A stretch of 17,842 nt of DNA from Robiginitomaculum sp. (GTDB taxonomy: Bacteria > Pseudomonadota > Alphaproteobacteria > Caulobacterales > Maricaulaceae), in NCBI GenBank assembly GCA_026993275.1, contig JALWUB010000287.1, positions 1 to 17,842 on the forward strand, given 5' to 3'. Shown here piece after piece: positions 8,257-15,359 of the stretch; position 1 is the first letter of the stretch, and each line of letters starts with the position of its first letter. The position numbers and the translations under genes were made by a program. Below the pieces are notes generated by a model. The model worked only from the letters and a program-made list of their open reading frames with translations, was not told the origin of the DNA and did not search any database.

Positions 8257-8756
8257 CCCGCCGCATGGCCTGGATGCTGGGGCTTGCCGCGGTGCTCGCT
8301 GCCGCGCTGGTGCTGGACCGTTTTGTGCTCAAACCCGCCAGCCCCGCGGCGGTCACGGCCCCGGTGCACCGCACGGCCCGGGCAAAGCCCGGCGCCGCAC
8401 CCGCACCCCCTGCGCCCGGCAAGGCATTCTTGCCGCCCTTGTCCACGTTCAGCGAAATCTGGACGCGGCCCGTTTTTTCCCCCTCGCGGCGGCCCGAGGC
8501 GGTCATGGCCACGGTGCGCACACAGGCGGCTCCGGCAAGCGGCAATACGCAGAGCCCGCCCGCCCTCAAGATTGTCGGCGTCGCCATCGGCCCGGCGGGC
8601 GGCGCGGCCCTGGTGCGCGCCGGCGGCAATATGGTCAAGCGCTATTATGTGGACGATACGGTTGCGGGCTGGACCATCGAGCAGATCACGCCGGAGACTG
8701 TCACCGTGTCACGCAATGGCGCGCGCTGGCTCTTGCCTGTCGGCGCCCAGCAATAG
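8253..8756 (+). CDS. Short GspC/GspN-like T2SS inner-membrane protein
   Basis: A 167-residue bitopic protein ending the secretion operon. It has an N-terminal membrane helix (about 7-25), a Pro/Ala-rich linker (about 30-65), the segment FSEIWTRPVFSPSRRP (about 69-84) seen in short GspC/XpsN-like proteins, and a small beta domain (about 108-165; LKIVGVAIGPAGGAALVRA then VDDTVAGWTIEQITPETVTV) resembling the homology region of GspC or PilP. There is no room for the C-terminal PDZ or coiled coil of full GspC. By family knowledge it would link the inner-membrane platform to the secretin. The start is well supported by GGAGG at 8241-8245 and by the ATGA overlap with gspM. Whether it should be called GspC or GspN is unresolved. 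Confidence 0.72.
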   Translation: MTRRMAWMLGLAAVLAAALVLDRFVLKPASPAAVTAPVHRTARAKPGAAPAPPAPGKAFLPPLSTFSEIWTRPVFSPSRRPEAVMATVRTQAAPASGNTQSPPALKIVGVAIGPAGGAALVRAGGNMVKRYYVDDTVAGWTIEQITPETVTVSRNGARWLLPVGAQQ

Positions 8757-8771
8757 GCCTGACCCAATCCG

Positions 8772-11700
8772 TCAAGGCGCGTCGGTGCGCACGGCAAAGT
8801 TCGTGGCGCCGCGGACCACGCCAAGGCTGTCCTTGAAGCGCACGAAAATGCGGCTGTTTGCCGGGTCAAAGGGAATATCCCCTGTTGCTGTGGCAAAAAC
8901 ACCGAACGTGCGGGTTTCGCCGGTGGTCGAGGATATCGTCAACTCGGAGACGGGGTTGGCCTTGCAAAGGCTGGTCACAGGATCGGTTTCGCAGACAAAC
9001 AACAGCAAAGGCAGGCCCTTGCCGCCATCATCAGCGCTGAGCTTCAGGATGCCGCCCGGGCCAAGCGCTGTGGTGGCAACCACCGCGGATTCGGAGCCGG
9101 ACGGGCCCGGAATGGAAACCACGCCATCGCCTGTTGTCGTCAGGCCGATGGCCAGCATTTCCTTTGGCGCCAGCTTGCCGGACGAGAGAATGAAACTGTT
9201 CACGCCCGTGACCACGCTCGAGCCCGTGCCCTCGTCGCACCGGGCCTGAATGCCCAGTTCCTGCTGGCTCAGTTCCACAGAGGGCGTCACCGCAAAGACA
9301 AAGGTTTGCGATGCGCCCTTGGCAATGTTGACCGGTGTGTTCTGAGTGCCGGTTGCGGTATTGGACGCATCAGTGGTCTGATAGCTGAAGCCGCCCTGAA
9401 AGGCGCCCGGCTGCAGGGCAAGAAAGCAATTGCTGCCATCGCCGCTGCCGGCATTGATCACCGTCATGAAGGCCGTGGCCGGGGTGCCAACCTTGACGGA
9501 CCGGGCATAGGGCAGAACCGCCGTCACCAGGTTGGGCAAGGCGGCGTTGGCCGCATTCCAGCCCAGCCGGACCAGACCGGCAGCGCCAGCCTTGCCGTCC
9601 ACAGCAATATGGTAGACCGTGCCTGAAGTGGCGGTAAACGTGACCTGGCTTGTGGTCTGGCCTGCCCCCGCATCATCATTGAGGACAACGACCTTCAGGG
9701 CATTCACCGCTGAACCTGTATAGACCGCCATACGCGTGTCAAAATCAGAACCCTCGGTGTTGAAGACGAAATCGCCATCGGCCGGAGCCGTCCAGTCAAA
9801 CCAGACGGATTGGCTGGCGGCCTGACCGGCATGGCCAGGCTCGCCGGTTTCGGCCGTGGCATTGGCCGTGTGCGAATCCGCATGGCCTGATGCGCCCGAA
9901 ATGGCTGTTGCACTGGCGAAATTGTCATTGCCGGCCGCGCCGGATGCGCTGATGGCGAGGGACACATTGCCTGCGGCGCCGTTAAACCCATCAACGGAAA
10001 TATAATAGACGGTGCCCATGGTCGCAGCAAAGGTGATTTTTGAGGTCAGCACGCCATTCGGATTATCCTCGTCGTCATTATGGGCAATATTGGTCAGGGC
10101 ATTGACGGCGCTGCCGGTATAGATGCTCATCATGGTATCAAAATCACTGCCCGCCGTGCTGATGTCAAAATTTGCACTGACCGGCGCCGTCCAGCGGTAC
10201 CAGATCGACGCGCCGCCGGCATTGGTGGAGCCATTGTCCACGATCATGTCCGGCTCGCCCGTTTCCTTGTCAGCACCGGTGCTGCTGCCCGCCATGGAGA
10301 CTTGCAGGCCGGTCAGGGCCAAGGCATCAGCAAAATCATTATTGGGCAAAAAGTTGGCTGTGGCGCCGACGGGGCGCACCGAAGTGTCCGCGCCGACGGC
10401 AAAGGTCACACTGCCATCGTCAGAGCCAAAGCCGCCGCCGGCAAATTGCGCCGGATCAATCGAGACAACCACAGTCTCGCTGGCGCCTGCAGCCAGGGTG
10501 CCGCCGCTCTTGTCCAGCACAATGAAACCCTTGTCGGCGCTGGCGCTCCAGGTCACCGCGGCGCTGCCATTGTTTTTCAGCGTATAGGTCTTGGAGCCAA
10601 AGCTGGCTGAATCGCCCGGGGTGCCAATGGTGAAAAACCCTTCTGCCGGGGTGATCGCCAAAGTGCCAATGCCGGCGCCACCGCCATTTTGCAAAAGCGC
10701 ATTGGCCAGATCAACGCGGATCCGCGGCTTGTAGAGCAAATTGCGGCTGTCCAGAACCGGCTTGCCTGTGGCCTTGAGCGCATCTTCAATATCCTGCACG
10801 CTGGCCGACGGATTGGCCGCCTTCAACAGTGCAAAGGCACCTGCAACATGCGGTGTCGCCATGGACGTGCCGCTGGCCACAGTGCTGTAGCTGACCCCGT
10901 TCACTGCCGGGTAGGCGGCGCGGATGGACACCCCCGGCGCCAGCACATCCACCAATGGCGACGAATTGGAAAAACTGGCAACCGCGTCCTGCTTGCTGGT
11001 GGCGCCAACGGTGATGGCGGTGGAAATGCAGCCCGGGAAGCTGACAGCATCCGTGAAGCTCTCATTGCCGGCGGCAATCACCGTGGCCACGCCCTTGTTG
11101 CGCAACTGGTCGATCAAGCCCTTTTCCTGGATGGCCGTCACATTATCAGTGTCGCAGGCGGCGCTGGCCTGGCCGCCGCCCAGGCTCATGTTGATGGACG
11201 CAATCTTCAGGGCCGTGGCATTGGACAAGACATAATTCAGACCGGCGATGATATCGGAATCAAAGGCCCGCAGGCACGGCGCGGAATTCGGATCCGGCGG
11301 ATTGTTGTCCGGATCGCATTGCGCCGGATCGGTCACCTTGGAAAACACCTGGACCGCCACCAGATTGGCACCCTTGGCAACGCCATTGAGAGCAAAGCCG
11401 TTACTGGTGGTGTATGGCCCGCCCATGGCAGTTGACGCCACATGGGAGCCGTGAAAACAGCCATCAATCCCTTCTGTTGTCCCTTGGGTCGCCGGGTCAT
11501 CCACCGGGCAATTGGTGCCCGCTGTGCCGCCGGTTTGCTGGTCCGTGCCATCGGGGCACAGGGATACGGCGCTGTTGGCTGTATCGGTCGTCGAAAAACA
11601 GGCTGAGCCCACCACCTTGCCCGCCATCATGGTGTGATCGTGTGACGAGCCGGTGTCGAGCACGGCGACGGCATAATCGGCACCATCCGAGCCCGTGGCC

Positions 11701-12176
11701 CAGACCACGGGGGCGCCGATCAGAACGGTGGAGTCATTCAGCATCGGCTTGCGGAGCTGGTCCGTGACAATCCCGGTGACGCGCGGGTCCGCCGCCAGCC
11801 TTTGCATTTCATCCCGGGTCAGGGACAGCGCCATGCCTGGCACATCGTGAAACTTGCGAATCAGCGTGGGCCGGTCCTGGGCGGCAATGCGAACGCCCAT
11901 TCCCGAGGCATCAATCAGGTTTGCTCCAAAAACCTCTTGCAGAACCGAATCGCGGATCGCGGCAATCTGTGCGGACTGTCCCGCATGTTTGCCGCCAAGG
12001 CCCTGCGGCGCTCTGGCCTGCGGCACGGCGAAGCCGACGATCACCCGCACCCGTTCCCCGGCATTGGCGCGCTCAAGGCTCTTTGCGGTCAAATTGATCT
12101 TGCCGGCTTGCGCCCAAGTCCCCGATGCCAGGCCAAGCAGGACAGCAACAGCAGCAGCAAAGAGACGAAAGCGCAT
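8772..12176 (-). CDS. Secreted subtilisin-like (S8) serine protease with C-terminal repeats and a shared CTD
   Basis: A 1134-residue secreted endopeptidase. A Sec signal peptide (MRFRLFAAAVAVLLGLASG, cleavage near AQA) precedes an I9-like propeptide (about 40-150). The S8 domain has Asp174 (AVLDTGSS), His245 (FHGSHVAS), oxyanion Asn371 (AAGNES) and Ser438 (GTSMATPHVAG), so the catalytic set is complete. An Ig-like segment follows (about 515-610), then two tandem PPC-like beta domains (about 612-745 and 750-880), each with GSDFDT, YTGSAVNAL and GTVY followed by VDG. Residues 881-1134 form a module also found at the end of the neighbouring metalloprotease. Met at 12176 was chosen because it begins the signal peptide and has GGAG about 8 bases upstream; an in-frame ATG at 12230 would spoil the signal. 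It converges on the secretion operon with a 15-base gap. It is probably a T2SS substrate (inference). Confidence 0.93.
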   Translation of the reverse strand: MRFRLFAAAVAVLLGLASGTWAQAGKINLTAKSLERANAGERVRVIVGFAVPQARAPQGLGGKHAGQSAQIAAIRDSVLQEVFGANLIDASGMGVRIAAQDRPTLIRKFHDVPGMALSLTRDEMQRLAADPRVTGIVTDQLRKPMLNDSTVLIGAPVVWATGSDGADYAVAVLDTGSSHDHTMMAGKVVGSACFSTTDTANSAVSLCPDGTDQQTGGTAGTNCPVDDPATQGTTEGIDGCFHGSHVASTAMGGPYTTSNGFALNGVAKGANLVAVQVFSKVTDPAQCDPDNNPPDPNSAPCLRAFDSDIIAGLNYVLSNATALKIASINMSLGGGQASAACDTDNVTAIQEKGLIDQLRNKGVATVIAAGNESFTDAVSFPGCISTAITVGATSKQDAVASFSNSSPLVDVLAPGVSIRAAYPAVNGVSYSTVASGTSMATPHVAGAFALLKAANPSASVQDIEDALKATGKPVLDSRNLLYKPRIRVDLANALLQNGGGAGIGTLAITPAEGFFTIGTPGDSASFGSKTYTLKNNGSAAVTWSASADKGFIVLDKSGGTLAAGASETVVVSIDPAQFAGGGFGSDDGSVTFAVGADTSVRPVGATANFLPNNDFADALALTGLQVSMAGSSTGADKETGEPDMIVDNGSTNAGGASIWYRWTAPVSANFDISTAGSDFDTMMSIYTGSAVNALTNIAHNDDEDNPNGVLTSKITFAATMGTVYYISVDGFNGAAGNVSLAISASGAAGNDNFASATAISGASGHADSHTANATAETGEPGHAGQAASQSVWFDWTAPADGDFVFNTEGSDFDTRMAVYTGSAVNALKVVVLNDDAGAGQTTSQVTFTATSGTVYHIAVDGKAGAAGLVRLGWNAANAALPNLVTAVLPYARSVKVGTPATAFMTVINAGSGDGSNCFLALQPGAFQGGFSYQTTDASNTATGTQNTPVNIAKGASQTFVFAVTPSVELSQQELGIQARCDEGTGSSVVTGVNSFILSSGKLAPKEMLAIGLTTTGDGVVSIPGPSGSESAVVATTALGPGGILKLSADDGGKGLPLLLFVCETDPVTSLCKANPVSELTISSTTGETRTFGVFATATGDIPFDPANSRIFVRFKDSLGVVRGATNFAVRTDAP
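8775..9536 (-). other. Shared C-terminal module, copy in the S8 protease
   Basis: This stretch encodes residues 881-1134 of the serine protease. It aligns by eye, from end to end, with the last 262 residues of the metalloprotease at 13774-14559. Shared blocks include SYQTT, VCETDPVTSLCKA and the terminal RGATNFAVRT. It contains four cysteines at positions matched in the other copy. I do not recognise a named domain family for it. Confidence 0.8.
9537..10343 (-). repeat. Two tandem PPC-like domain repeats inside the S8 protease gene
   Basis: Two consecutive segments of about 130 codons (protein residues about 612-745 and 750-880) encode similar beta domains. Both begin with ND/DNFA, carry ETGEP, a W followed by WTAP, GSDFDT, YTGSAVNAL and GTVYxIxVDG, and end in a Leu-rich strand. 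They resemble bacterial pre-peptidase C-terminal (PPC-like) domains, which usually act in folding, secretion or substrate binding. The match is clear at protein level and partial at DNA level, so the duplication is old. Confidence 0.7.
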
Positions 12177-12222
12177 GGGAAAAACTCCGAAAACGGGCAG
12201 GCCAGGCAGGCCATGAAGGCAA

Positions 12223-12243
12223 CCGCACACTTCAAGCGTGCGG
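12223..12243. promoter_or_regulatory. 21-bp near-perfect palindrome upstream of the S8 protease gene
   Basis: CCGCAC pairs with GTGCGG, and CTT pairs with AAG, around a central C, with one mismatched pair between the two blocks. It lies 47-67 bases upstream of the protease ATG and just downstream of a TATAAA on the same strand. The one-base centre suits a dimeric DNA-binding protein better than an RNA hairpin. The position would suit a repressor, or a site shared with the divergent metalloprotease. Confidence 0.45.
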
Positions 12244-12255
12244 AACGGCGTTCAG

Positions 12256-12281
12256 TTTATAGTCCCGGCTTCTTTGTGCAA
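12256..12281 (-). promoter_or_regulatory. Possible promoter of the S8 protease gene
   Basis: On the - strand a TATAAA (12256-12261) is preceded by TTGCAC (12276-12281) with a 14-base spacer. The -10 is good, but the -35 is poor and too close, so an activator may be needed. A start from this -10 would fall near 12249, which puts the palindrome at 12223-12243 in the first 30 transcribed bases. Confidence 0.3.
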
Positions 12282-12355
12282 CCGTGAATTTCCAACAACG
12301 CGCATCACGAAAATGTGTTCACCCAAAAGGGGCTGGGCTGTGGTTGAAAAAATAC

Positions 12356-12382
12356 GGGACAAATCCGTCAAAACGGTATAGT
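12356..12382 (+). promoter_or_regulatory. Possible promoter of the metalloprotease gene with a small inverted repeat
   Basis: A TATAGT (12377-12382) is a good -10; the only -35-like sequence at about the right place is GGGACA (12356-12361), with a 15-base spacer. The short inverted repeat CCGTCAAAACGG (12365-12376) fills most of the spacer directly before the -10, where a bound regulator would affect polymerase. It leaves a 5' leader of about 77 bases before ATG 12466. The rest of the intergenic stretch 12177-12465 holds the S8 elements and no convincing gene. Confidence 0.35.
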
Positions 12383-12465
12383 GTGTTTCTGGTCTTTGCT
12401 TGCGCTCTTATGCGGCAATGGCGTGCCGCATCAGATCAGGCCGTTATCACTGGGGGAAGCATAAG

Positions 12466-14562
12466 ATGCGTGCCTTTGTCTATAGCCTTTTGATCCTGAG
12501 CCTGTTCATCAGCACGCACGCCTGGGCCGGATCCCTGTGGCAGATGCAGGAAAGTGGCAAGGCTGTCCAGGCCGGGCCTGCGCAGAGCCTTGCCGCCAGG
12601 AGCGGTTTTGAGACCCGCGCCATCACCCTGAACACGAACGGCATGTTCGCCATGCGCCCCGGCGAGCAGGCGGATATCGCCCTGCCAGGCGGCATCAGCA
12701 CCACGGCGGTGATGGACCGCATCAAGACCCACACCCTGGGCGGGCATTCCTGGCTTGGCTGGGCCGGTTCTGGCGGGAAACGCGGCCGCATCATCATGAC
12801 CGAGGTCAACGGATTCACCTTTGGCTCGGTCATTTACGCCAACCAGCATTACCTGATCGAACCGGCGCAAGGCAGCTCCGGCTATGTGATTTTCAACACG
12901 TCAGCCCCCGGCGTTCACGAAGTGGCGCTTGACAAGGACCAGATGGTGCCGCCGCCGCATCCGGCCGCGGCCAAGGCCGGATCCTCCGCGGGCGGACCGG
13001 CCGCGCCCCAGGCCAGCGGCGCCAATGGCGCGGTTGATGTCGGCATATTCTATCATTCCAGCATGCGCGACCGCTGGGGCCTTGGACTTTCTGCGCGGCT
13101 GCAGTTTCTGGTGCAGGTGTTTGATACCGCGATGATTGACAGCGGCACCTCCATCCGCGCCAATCTGGTGCACATCAGCGAGGTGACCGGTACCCAGAAC
13201 AAGAAGAACGGAGACACCTTGCAGGATTTGACCAATGGCGTCAGCAATGCCGATGGGGATTTTTCCGGTGTTGCCGCCATCCGCACGGCCAAGGGCATTG
13301 ACATCGTCACCTATATCCGCCGCTTCAAGGCCTCGACCCATGTCTCTTGCGGCCAGGGCTGGCTTAATGGTGCATCGGGCTCTCATGTCCTTGGCGCGTC
13401 CGACAAACCGTTTGGCTATAATGTTGTCAGCGATGACAAGGACGTCGATGCCTCCGGCAACTCCTTTTCGTTTTGCTCCATCTTCACCTTGGCCCATGAA
13501 GTCGGCCACAATATGGGCAATAACCATGATACTGCCGACAGTCCGGAAGACGGCGTGTTCAGCTATTCCCATGGCTATGTGGTGCCCGGGCAGTTCAAGA
13601 CCATCAATGGCACCGGTTCTGATACCCGGCTTGGGTTTTTCTCCAATCCGTCCTTGAGCAAATGCACCAGCAGCAATGGCGGCTCGACCGCGGCCTGCGG
13701 CACGGCAAGCGCCGACAATGCGCGCTCCATGCGCGAACAGGGCAAGAATGTCGGCGCGTTCAACACGCCCGCGCCGCGTCTTGTCTCCTCGGTTCTGCCG
13801 GTCAGCCGCTCCATCAAGTCCACTGCCACGGCCACCGCCTTTGCCGCCGTCATCAACCCTGCGGGAAGCGGCACGGCGACAGGCTGCAAGCTGGGCCTGC
13901 CAGGCGCCGCACCGGGCGTGTTCAGCTATCAGACCACGACCCCGGCCAATGCCTTGACCGGAACCGCCGACACGCCGGTGGACATTCCCGCTGGCGGGAT
14001 ACAGAACTTCATCTTTTCCATCACCCCGGGCGCAGCCTATTCGGGCTTCTCCTCGACCCTGCCCTTTGACACCTTTACCGGCAATGATCTGGCCATCGAG
14101 TTCTCCTGCACCAACCGGCAGTCGGCAGAATCCATAGCCGGGCTGAATACGCTCACCTTCCTGGCCGACACCAATGATGTCATGGACGTGATTGCCCTTG
14201 CGGCAACGCCCACGGCCGATGGCATCGTCAACACCGGCGGCGGCACCGAGGCCTTTACCGTCGCCGTCACCAATATCGGCATTCCCGGCACTGTGGATGT
14301 GACCGGCGAAACCAGTTCGTCTGACGTCACCGCCACCGTGAAGGTTTGCGAAACGGACCCGGTCACCAGCGTCTGCAAGGCGCCGCCTGCGGCCATGGTG
14401 TCCCGCACCCTGGCCAAGGACGAAACGGCGACGTTCGGATTTTTCGTGACGGAAACAGCGCCGATCACGGCCGATTTTGCCAAGAAGCGCATTTTTGCCC
14501 GCTTCCGCGAAGGCGGCGTGCTGCGCGGCGCCACATCGGTGGCTGTGCGCACCGGCCCCTGA
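12466..14562 (+). CDS. Secreted reprolysin-like (M12B-type) zinc metalloprotease with the shared CTD
   Basis: A 698-residue secreted metzincin-type endopeptidase. The Sec signal peptide is MRAFVYSLLILSLFISTHAWA (cleavage after A21). A propeptide-like beta region (about 22-160) and a Pro/Ala/Gly linker (about 163-187) precede the catalytic domain (about 188-420). The zinc motif HEVGHNMGNNHD spans 344-355, with ligands His344, His348 and His354 and catalytic Glu345. The usual Met-turn (TIM before RIxYFSNP in relatives) reads TINGTGSDTRLGFFSNP, so the turn methionine appears to be Asn. Residues 437-698 form the module shared with the S8 protease, with four cysteines. ATG 12466 starts the signal peptide and has GGGGGA about 8 bases upstream; an in-frame ATG at 12400 would not give a signal peptide. 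It is probably a T2SS substrate (inference). Confidence 0.92.
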   Translation: MRAFVYSLLILSLFISTHAWAGSLWQMQESGKAVQAGPAQSLAARSGFETRAITLNTNGMFAMRPGEQADIALPGGISTTAVMDRIKTHTLGGHSWLGWAGSGGKRGRIIMTEVNGFTFGSVIYANQHYLIEPAQGSSGYVIFNTSAPGVHEVALDKDQMVPPPHPAAAKAGSSAGGPAAPQASGANGAVDVGIFYHSSMRDRWGLGLSARLQFLVQVFDTAMIDSGTSIRANLVHISEVTGTQNKKNGDTLQDLTNGVSNADGDFSGVAAIRTAKGIDIVTYIRRFKASTHVSCGQGWLNGASGSHVLGASDKPFGYNVVSDDKDVDASGNSFSFCSIFTLAHEVGHNMGNNHDTADSPEDGVFSYSHGYVVPGQFKTINGTGSDTRLGFFSNPSLSKCTSSNGGSTAACGTASADNARSMREQGKNVGAFNTPAPRLVSSVLPVSRSIKSTATATAFAAVINPAGSGTATGCKLGLPGAAPGVFSYQTTTPANALTGTADTPVDIPAGGIQNFIFSITPGAAYSGFSSTLPFDTFTGNDLAIEFSCTNRQSAESIAGLNTLTFLADTNDVMDVIALAATPTADGIVNTGGGTEAFTVAVTNIGIPGTVDVTGETSSSDVTATVKVCETDPVTSVCKAPPAAMVSRTLAKDETATFGFFVTETAPITADFAKKRIFARFREGGVLRGATSVAVRTGP
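13774..14559 (+). other. Shared C-terminal module, copy in the metalloprotease
   Basis: This stretch encodes residues 437-698. Blocks in common with the S8 copy include a VLP-RS-K start, ATAF followed by VIN and GSG, FSYQTT, TGT then TPV, VCETDPVTSVCKA, TFGFF followed by RIFARF, and the terminal RGATSVAVRT. Four cysteines are conserved in order. The two copies are diverged enough to be old paralogous domains rather than a recent duplication. Confidence 0.8.
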
Positions 14563-14567
14563 GCCCG

Positions 14568-14585
14568 GCCCTGCCGCGCCAGGGC
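14568..14585 (+). terminator. Stem-loop after the metalloprotease gene
   Basis: GCCCTG pairs with CAGGGC across a 6-base CCGCGC loop, beginning 6 bases after the metalloprotease stop. There is no T-run after it, so it is at best a weak intrinsic terminator or an RNA-stabilising hairpin. Confidence 0.35.
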
Positions 14586-14591
14586 GCATTG

Positions 14592-14620
14592 TTGCGATCG
14601 CCTCACCATGCGTGTATGGT
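14592..14620 (+). promoter_or_regulatory. Promoter of the STN-domain protein gene
   Basis: TTGCGA (14592-14597), a 17-base spacer and TATGGT (14615-14620) form a good housekeeping-type promoter. Transcription would start near 14627, leaving a leader of about 29 bases with a strong GGAGG (14645-14649) before ATG 14656. This also rules out the in-frame ATG at 14608, which lies inside the promoter. Confidence 0.55.
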
Positions 14621-14655
14621 GTGCCTGCGCACGTTTTGCGGCACGGAGGCTTTCT

Positions 14656-15357
14656 ATGCGAAACCGGTTGTTGAGTCTGGCGATTGGCGCGCTGAGCCTG
14701 TCGGCTGTTGCCATGCACGCGCAGGCCGAGGTCACGGTCAGGACCGTTGATGGCGGCTGGCAGGTCAAGGCCAGCAATGAGCCCTTGACCGGCGTTCTGG
14801 ACGCCATTGCCAAACGCGCCGGGATCAAGGTCAGCGGCACCGCGAAACTGATCGACGATCCGGTCATGACCGGTGTCTACCAAGGCAGTCTGCAGAGCAT
14901 CCTGCAGCGCTTGCTGCGTGATTCCGACTATGCCTTTGAAACTGCGGCCACAGCACAGGGCGGCAACCGCATCACCCGCCTGGTGGTGCTGTCCGGCACC
15001 AAGGGCAAGGCGGCGCCGCGCCGGGCTGTCAAAACCGCGCGGCGGCTGCCACCGGCACAGCAAAAGGCGCATCCGCTGACGGCTGAAGAAAAGCGCCAGG
15101 GCGAACGGGTCAATGCCCTGCTGGCCCAGCGTGCCCGGGTTGGCGCCGGCCTGCAAAACCCGGAAACAACGGACAACAGCAACAAGACTGGCGCCGGCGG
15201 CTCGGGCATCACCCGCAATCCGGATGGCAGCTTTGACATCTCGCCGGAAGCCCAGGCGCGCATGGCCGAGGCCACCCGCAAGGCGCAACAGGATCTGCAG
15301 GCCCTGGTCGCAGCGATCCGGCGCAATGAGCAAAACCGCAATGGCGGGGACAATTAG
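14656..15357 (+). CDS. Periplasmic STN-domain protein (secretin/TonB short N-terminal type)
   Basis: A 233-residue exported protein. A Sec signal peptide (residues 1-24, MRNRLLSLAIGALSL onward, cleavage near AQA) precedes an STN-like domain (about 26-115): WQVKASNEPLTGVLDAIAKR, then IKVSGTAKLIDDPVMTGVYQ and LQSILQRLLRDSDYAFE. This is the fold found at the N-terminus of secretins and TonB-dependent receptors, here without a barrel or secretin core. A basic linker (about 117-150), a low-complexity stretch and a C-terminal helix (about 195-225) follow. The start is fixed by GGAGG 6 bases upstream and by the promoter. Its stop is 2 bases from the convergent apbE stop. The function is unknown; lying beside secreted proteases and a T2SS without a secretin, it may be a secretion accessory (inference). 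Confidence 0.8.
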   Translation: MRNRLLSLAIGALSLSAVAMHAQAEVTVRTVDGGWQVKASNEPLTGVLDAIAKRAGIKVSGTAKLIDDPVMTGVYQGSLQSILQRLLRDSDYAFETAATAQGGNRITRLVVLSGTKGKAAPRRAVKTARRLPPAQQKAHPLTAEEKRQGERVNALLAQRARVGAGLQNPETTDNSNKTGAGGSGITRNPDGSFDISPEAQARMAEATRKAQQDLQALVAAIRRNEQNRNGGDN

Positions 15358-15359
15358 CG

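Noticed and set aside
12284..12493. A 69-codon open frame ahead of the metalloprotease
   Set aside because: It overlaps the promoter and signal peptide region in another frame and has no ribosome site or recognisable content.
12901..15333. An 810-codon open frame on the - strand across the metalloprotease and STN genes
   Set aside because: It is antisense to two well-supported genes with signal peptides and motifs, has no recognisable domain, and is rich in Arg/Gly/Ala as expected for a GC-rich shadow frame.
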